25,956 nt of DNA from Novosphingobium sp. (GTDB lineage Bacteria > Pseudomonadota > Alphaproteobacteria > Sphingomonadales > Sphingomonadaceae). The stretch lies in NCBI GenBank assembly GCA_028697875.1, contig JAQVEQ010000008.1:1-25956 (forward strand). The letters are read 5' to 3'. The notes beneath the pieces are model-generated. The model searched no databases. It saw only the letters and a list, made by a program, of their open reading frames with translations, and had not been told where the DNA came from. Both the position numbers and the translations under genes were made by a program. This document shows, piece by piece, positions 22,203-25,956 of this stretch; position 1 is the stretch's first letter; each line of letters begins with the position of its first letter.

Positions 22203-23303
22203 TCAGGCTCCGCGCTTCGAGCCGACGCGCATGGTGCTGCTGGCCAGGCGCCCGACAAGCAGGAACAGGCCCCGGTAGCTCGCCTGCTCGTACGTCGAAC
22301 CGGCGCCCAGATGGGCCGACAGCCGCCGGTGCGCTTCGCCCAGCGAATGATAGGGCATGCTCGGCAGCAGGTGGTGCAGCGCATGGTAACGCAGGCCCAC
22401 CGGCGCCCACAGCGGCGTGAGCAGCGCCGGCGGCGGGACATTGACCGAATCGAGGTACTGCGCCGTCACTGTCATCGCCTACCCGTCGTTCTCCCACAGA
22501 TGCGCGACGAGCGTGCGCACCTGGTTGAGAACGGCAGTGCCCGCAACGACCACCAGCGCGATCGCCAGCGGACGCCAGCCGATGAAGGCCACGCTCCCCA
22601 GCAGCAGGATCGCCCACAAGCTCGCGCCCACTTCCTGCCAGAACACCATGCGCCTGAAAGCCCCTTCGGGCGGGCGGCGGCGGAAGTCGGGGTTGATCGA
22701 GAGCGCAGAGAAACGCTCCCATACGACACGGCGCAACGGCGGGATGACCACGCTCAGCGGGTTCAGGATGCCGAAACGCAGCAGCAGGGCGGGCGGCGCC
22801 AGCAGCGCAACCAGGATGAACACCGGCAGCGACCAGGGCTTCATCAGCGCCAGGGGAAGGTATTCCGGGTCTTCCGCCGTGCCATAGCGGGTCCTGGCAT
22901 GGTGCAGGGTATGCACCCCTTCGTACATGAACGAAGGGGTCAGCAGAGGGATGCCGACGAGCAGGTTCCAGACTAGGCGGAAACCCGGCAGGGCGTTCTT
23001 GTGGATATGGGTCAGTTCGTGAATGAAAAGCAGGGCGCGATAGAGCGCCACCGCCGCCACGATGCCCGAACCGGCCGCCAGCACGGGGTTGCCGATCAGG
23101 ATCGCTCCGGCCAGCGCCGCGTAACCGGCAACCGCCGAAAACAGCATGTCGGGCCAGTAGACTGCGGGCCGCGCGGTCGAAATATCGCGCGTGAGTTCCA
23201 CTGCCGCGCGCAGCATTTCCATATCGTCCGGAATGGGTGTGTCTTTCCCGCGCGATGCCGGCTGCGCCGGGTCGGGAACATCGATGGTTTCGTGGGCTGT
23301 CAT
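22203..23303 (-). pseudogene. Membrane fatty acid desaturase interrupted by one in-frame amber codon
   Basis: A continuous 367-codon frame for a membrane di-iron desaturase is broken only by TAG at 22481-22479 (codon 275). Before it lie four or so hydrophobic segments and His boxes HELTHIH (95-101) and HTLHH (131-135); after it, in the same frame, comes the third box HALHH (about 307-311) and a normal C-terminus. Both parts read as one protein (…AHLWENDG, stop, AMTVTAQYLDSVNVPPP…), so no frameshift is involved; GAG or CAG to TAG would explain it. The 274-residue product lacks the third His box and should be inactive. An ATG two codons after the stop (22475) could allow reinitiation. A sequencing error is the alternative. 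Confidence 0.8.
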
Positions 23304-23489
23304 GAAATCGTTCCGCTATGCCCCTTCAAGGGCCGTTCCCGCAGCCCCTCTGCCTGCAAATCGTGGCAGCAAGATGTCTCGATCCCGAGCATGTCGTGCC
23401 CTGCGCCGCTTGACAAGTCGCCAGCACCATACGCAGTGCAGGCATGCCCTGAACGGCAGGGCAGATTTCCGCTGAACAAAGGCACAATC

Positions 23490-24650
23490 GTGACACAAGC
23501 CGAGCTAGTCATCACGCCCGTCAAGGGCAAGCGCGATTTCAACGCTTTCATCGATTGCGCCTACCGGCTGAATGCCGGCGATCCGAACTGGATACCGCCG
23601 CTGCGGGCCGAAGTGGTCGAACTGCTCACCCCCGGCAAGAACCCGTTCCACGACCATGCCGAGATGCAGCTCTTCCTCGCCCGCCGGGGCGGAGAAATCG
23701 TCGGGCGCATTTCCGCCCATATCGACCATCTTGCGCTCAAGCAGCCGCCTGAAAAGGGCATGGGGCCCGGCACCGGCAACTGGGGCATGTTCGAAGCAGC
23801 CGACGAACAGGTGGCCAAGGCGCTGATCGCCACTGCCGAAGAGTGGCTGCGAACCAAGGGCATGACCCGCGTGCTGGCACCGGTCAGCCTGTCGATCTGG
23901 GACGAACCGGGCCTGCTGGTCAAAGGCCACGATCACCCGCCCACGGTCATGATGGGGCACAATTCCCCGCTCTACCAGGGCTGGATCGAAAGCGACGGGT
24001 ACACCAAGGCCAAGAGCCTGCTGACCTACGAACTGGACATCACCAAGGAATTCCCGCCGCTGGTCCAGCGCATCGTCGCCTCGGGCGAACGCAACAAGCG
24101 AATCAGGGTCCGCGAGGTCGAGCTGAAGGAATTCAAGCGCGAAGCCGGGATCGTGATCAACCTGGTCAACGACGCCTGGTCGAACAACTGGGGTTTCGTG
24201 CCGTTCACCGAGAAGGAAGCGAAGTACGCCGGCAAGAAGATGAAGCCGCTGATCCGCGAAGACCTCAACATGGTCGCGGAACTGGATGGCGAACCGGTGG
24301 CCTTCATGCTCACATGGTCGAACATCAACGAGATCATCCGGCCCTTCAACGGCAAGCTGTTCCCGTTCAACTGGATCAAGTTGCTGAAATGGCTGCGCGA
24401 TCCGCAGACCCACACCATGCGCGTGCCGCTGATGGGAGTGCGCAAGGACTTGCAGAACTCGCGCCTCGCCAGCCAGCTGGCCTTCATGATGATCGAATTC
24501 ATCCGCCGCAATTCGGTGGCGCATTACGGCGCGACGCGGGGCGAAATCGGCTGGATCCTGGAAGACAACCAGGGAATGGTCGCCATCGCCGATGCGATCG
24601 ACAGCAAGGTCAACCGGGAATACCGGATCTACGAAAAGCCGCTCCGATAA
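23490..24650 (+). CDS. GNAT-like N-acetyltransferase family protein (YghO-like)
   Basis: 386 residues, soluble. The N-terminal half has RDFNAFIDCAYRLNAGDPNWIPPLRAEVVELL, HAEMQLFLARRGGEIVGRISAHID and RVLAPVSLSIWDEPGLLVKG; the C-terminal half has NMVAELDGEPVAFMLTWSNINE and GATRGEIGWILEDNQGM, the two strand-helix units of a degenerate GNAT fold. This conserved family resembles E. coli YghO and has no established substrate. The GTG at 23490 is chosen for the AAAGG a few bases upstream and for the N-terminus of homologues (ITPVKGKRDF); the frame continues open far upstream without support. It is divergent from the broken desaturase gene across 186 bp and is closed by a strong terminator. Confidence 0.8.
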   Translation: MTQAELVITPVKGKRDFNAFIDCAYRLNAGDPNWIPPLRAEVVELLTPGKNPFHDHAEMQLFLARRGGEIVGRISAHIDHLALKQPPEKGMGPGTGNWGMFEAADEQVAKALIATAEEWLRTKGMTRVLAPVSLSIWDEPGLLVKGHDHPPTVMMGHNSPLYQGWIESDGYTKAKSLLTYELDITKEFPPLVQRIVASGERNKRIRVREVELKEFKREAGIVINLVNDAWSNNWGFVPFTEKEAKYAGKKMKPLIREDLNMVAELDGEPVAFMLTWSNINEIIRPFNGKLFPFNWIKLLKWLRDPQTHTMRVPLMGVRKDLQNSRLASQLAFMMIEFIRRNSVAHYGATRGEIGWILEDNQGMVAIADAIDSKVNREYRIYEKPLR

Positions 24651-24697
24651 GCCCCGCAGGCGCGCCCATCGCGCGCGGATGCGGCAATGGGAAAATA

Positions 24698-24732
24698 AAA
24701 GGCCTCCGCTCGCATTCGAAGCGGAGGCCTTT
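24698..24732 (+). terminator. Strong terminator after the GNAT-like gene
   Basis: A perfect 13-bp stem (24698-24710 AAAGGCCTCCGCT with 24720-24732) and a 9-base loop. The 3' arm ends in TTT and the 5' arm begins in a run of A, so it is roughly symmetric and can act in both directions. Confidence 0.8.
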
Positions 24733-24926
24733 CGGGATCGTATCACCAGCCGCTTGGACGGGAGGGGGGATCTCGGCGGTGACACAGGTAAAATGCACCG
24801 GCGGTGGAGCGGTTCCCGCCGCGCGAAAAAAATTCGGAAAATGTGCATCCGCCCGTTTCCTGCCCTTCGGCAGGCCGGTGACAATCCCGCTCCACCCGAA
24901 TTATCACGCTTTCCAGCCGATTTTGC

Positions 24927-24951
24927 GGAACCGCATCTTGCGCCACGCGTT
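24927..24951 (+). promoter_or_regulatory. EcfG-dependent promoter of phyR
   Basis: GGAAC (24927-24931), 16-bp spacer, CGTT (24948-24951) is an exact match to the general-stress ECF sigma factor consensus of alphaproteobacteria. It lies 45 bp upstream of the phyR start codon, giving positive feedback on the regulator. Confidence 0.8.
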
Positions 24952-24996
24952 TGCTTTTGCGTTATCTGTCGGGATCCATGATCGGGAAGGGGTATC

Positions 24997-25800
24997 ATGT
25001 CGCTTGGCGCCCAAGTCGCAACCAACCTGCCGTACCTGCGCCGCTATGCCCGGGCCCTGAGCGGTTCCCAGGCCGCGGGCGATGCGCTCGTCCAGGCAAC
25101 GCTGGAGGCGGTCCTTGCCGACGACGCCTTGCGGCAATCGCTCGCGGGCGGGCGGGTGCCGCTTTACCACGCGTTCAACACGGTCTGGTCCAGCGCCGTC
25201 ACCAATGGCCTGCCGGACACACCATCCGCCTCACCGGCGGGCGAGCACGAACTCGCTGTGCGCGAACGGCTCGGGGCAATCACCCCGCTCAACCGCCAGG
25301 CCCTGCTGCTGACCACGCTCGAGGACTTCAGCATTGCCGAAACCGCGCAAGTGCTCGGCCTCGACGAAGCCACGGTTGAAACCCTCGTGCGGGAAGCGAT
25401 CGACGAGATCGAACGCGAATCCGTGACGAGCGTCCTCATCATCGAGGACGAACCGCTGATCTCGATGCAGCTGGAAGAAATCGTCACCGCGCTCGGCCAC
25501 TCCATCTGCGGTACCGCCGCGACGCGCAGCCAGGCCCGGAACGTGGCAGCGGGGCAGACGCCCGGGCTGGTACTGGCCGATATCCAGCTCGCCGACGGCA
25601 GTTCGGGGCTCGACGCGGTGGACGACATTCTCGAAATCGCCAGCGTTCCGGTAATCTTCATCACCGCCTACCCCGAACGGCTGCTGACCGGCGACCGTCC
25701 CGAGCCGACCTATCTCGTGACCAAGCCGTTCCAGGAAGCGACCGTCCGGGCCGCGATCAGCCAGGCGCTGTTCTTCGGTTCCAGCCGCCCGCTGCCCTAG
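24997..25800 (+). CDS. phyR: General stress response regulator PhyR
   Basis: 267-residue anti-anti-sigma factor. The N-terminal sigma-like domain has sigma2-like (about 1-65) and sigma4-like (about 85-140, PLNRQALLLTTLEDFSIAETAQVLGL) parts that mimic EcfG. The C-terminal receiver (about 145-262) has acidic Glu 150/Asp 151, phospho-acceptor Asp 195 (LADIQLADG), the Thr 223 region FITAYPERL typical of the FATGUY receiver class, and Lys 243 (VTKPF). On phosphorylation it sequesters NepR and frees EcfG. GGAAGGGG precedes the ATG. Neither nepR nor ecfG is adjacent on the left; a convergent histidine kinase end lies on the right, so the rest of the circuit may lie just outside the window. Confidence 0.96.
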   Translation: MSLGAQVATNLPYLRRYARALSGSQAAGDALVQATLEAVLADDALRQSLAGGRVPLYHAFNTVWSSAVTNGLPDTPSASPAGEHELAVRERLGAITPLNRQALLLTTLEDFSIAETAQVLGLDEATVETLVREAIDEIERESVTSVLIIEDEPLISMQLEEIVTALGHSICGTAATRSQARNVAAGQTPGLVLADIQLADGSSGLDAVDDILEIASVPVIFITAYPERLLTGDRPEPTYLVTKPFQEATVRAAISQALFFGSSRPLP

Positions 25801-25828
25801 GAGACTGCCCGGGGCCGTTCCGGCCCGG

Positions 25829-25954
25829 TCAATCGGCCCGCCTGCGCCGCGCGCGCATGGCGAATTCGGCCGGTTCGCGCACGGGCACGGTCAGGCTGCA
25901 TTCCACGCCATGCTCCTCGAAGCGCAAGTCGACCGGGTTGCCCCGTTCGTGCGC
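25829..25954 (-). CDS. C-terminal end of a probable sensor histidine kinase (partial)
   Basis: Only the last 41 codons are inside the window; the gene begins beyond the right edge. The sequence AHERGNPVDLRFEEHGVECSLTVPV followed by an Arg-rich tail looks like the final beta-strands of a HWE/HisKA_2-type ATPase domain. Convergence on phyR with about 28 bp between stop codons fits a cognate general-stress kinase such as PhyP/PhyK. This is inferred from a short fragment and the neighbourhood. Confidence 0.55.
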   Translation of the reverse strand, partial: AHERGNPVDLRFEEHGVECSLTVPVREPAEFAMRARRRRAD

Positions 25955-25956
25955 CC

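Larger units (their letters stand above)
24651..24996. other. 346-bp intergenic region before phyR
   Basis: It contains the terminator of the acetyltransferase-like gene on the left and the EcfG-type promoter on the right. The roughly 190 bp between them show no convincing gene. Confidence 0.55.

Noticed and set aside
22203..22475. Independent 90-codon gene downstream of the desaturase
   Set aside because: It is in the same frame as the desaturase, contiguous with it apart from one TAG, and supplies the missing third His box and C-terminus, so it is the broken gene's tail.
23505..25025. 506-codon antisense frame across the GNAT-like gene and the phyR promoter
   Set aside because: It runs through a strong terminator and an EcfG promoter and has no family features; it is explained by the codon bias of the opposite strand.

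Overview
The window is GC-rich, densely coded chromosomal DNA from an alphaproteobacterium, most likely a sphingomonad (Novosphingobium/Sphingobium/Erythrobacter-like; genus not certain). The pointers are a PhyR-type general stress regulator behind an EcfG-type promoter, class I PHA synthase with an alphaproteobacterial phasin, a long TonB-dependent receptor of sphingomonad style, and lptF/lptG next to clpS. No insertion sequence, integrase, phage gene or CRISPR array was seen.

Left part (1-8986): two convergent, tightly overlapped operons. The rightward one encodes the C-terminal part of an AMP/thymidine phosphorylase family enzyme, a PRPP-synthetase homologue and a beta-CASP metallo-beta-lactamase RNase-like protein. 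The leftward one encodes an erythromycin-esterase-like protein, a small alpha/beta hydrolase and a phosphoribosyltransferase, joined by 4-bp ATGA overlaps and preceded by a perfect FNR/FixK-like palindrome (TTGAC-N4-GTCAA). Two divergent L,D-transpeptidases follow, then a Pfk-2 type sugar-phosphate kinase. From family knowledge, phosphoribosyltransferase, hydrolase, esterase-like and PfkB proteins also occur together in the hypoxia (DosR) regulon of Mycobacterium tuberculosis, partly as fusions. I infer that this block is a low-oxygen or dormancy module built around RNA/nucleotide turnover and ribose phosphate. It is the best candidate here for a poorly described system.

Middle part (9082-14445): a leftward accessory locus with a TonB-dependent receptor and a two-gene unit of unrecognised function. 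One of the two has a 2-oxoglutarate/Fe(II)-oxygenase-like residue pattern and the other looks like a vicinal-oxygen-chelate protein. The pair has its own FNR-like box. A tRNA-Cys(GCA) gene follows.

Right part (14570-25956): mostly housekeeping and storage genes. These are an AlaC-type aminotransferase, PHA synthase phaC, a phasin with a histone-like Lys/Ala/Pro-rich N-terminus and an internal start, clpS, the LPS-export permeases lptF-lptG, a small lipoprotein, a membrane fatty acid desaturase interrupted by one in-frame amber codon, a GNAT-like protein, phyR, and the 3' end of a probable histidine kinase. The phasin promoter is flanked by a repeated TTTTGTGCACTGCA element, as expected of a PhaR-type autoregulated switch. 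EcfG-type promoters precede phyR (strong match) and the lipoprotein (one mismatch).
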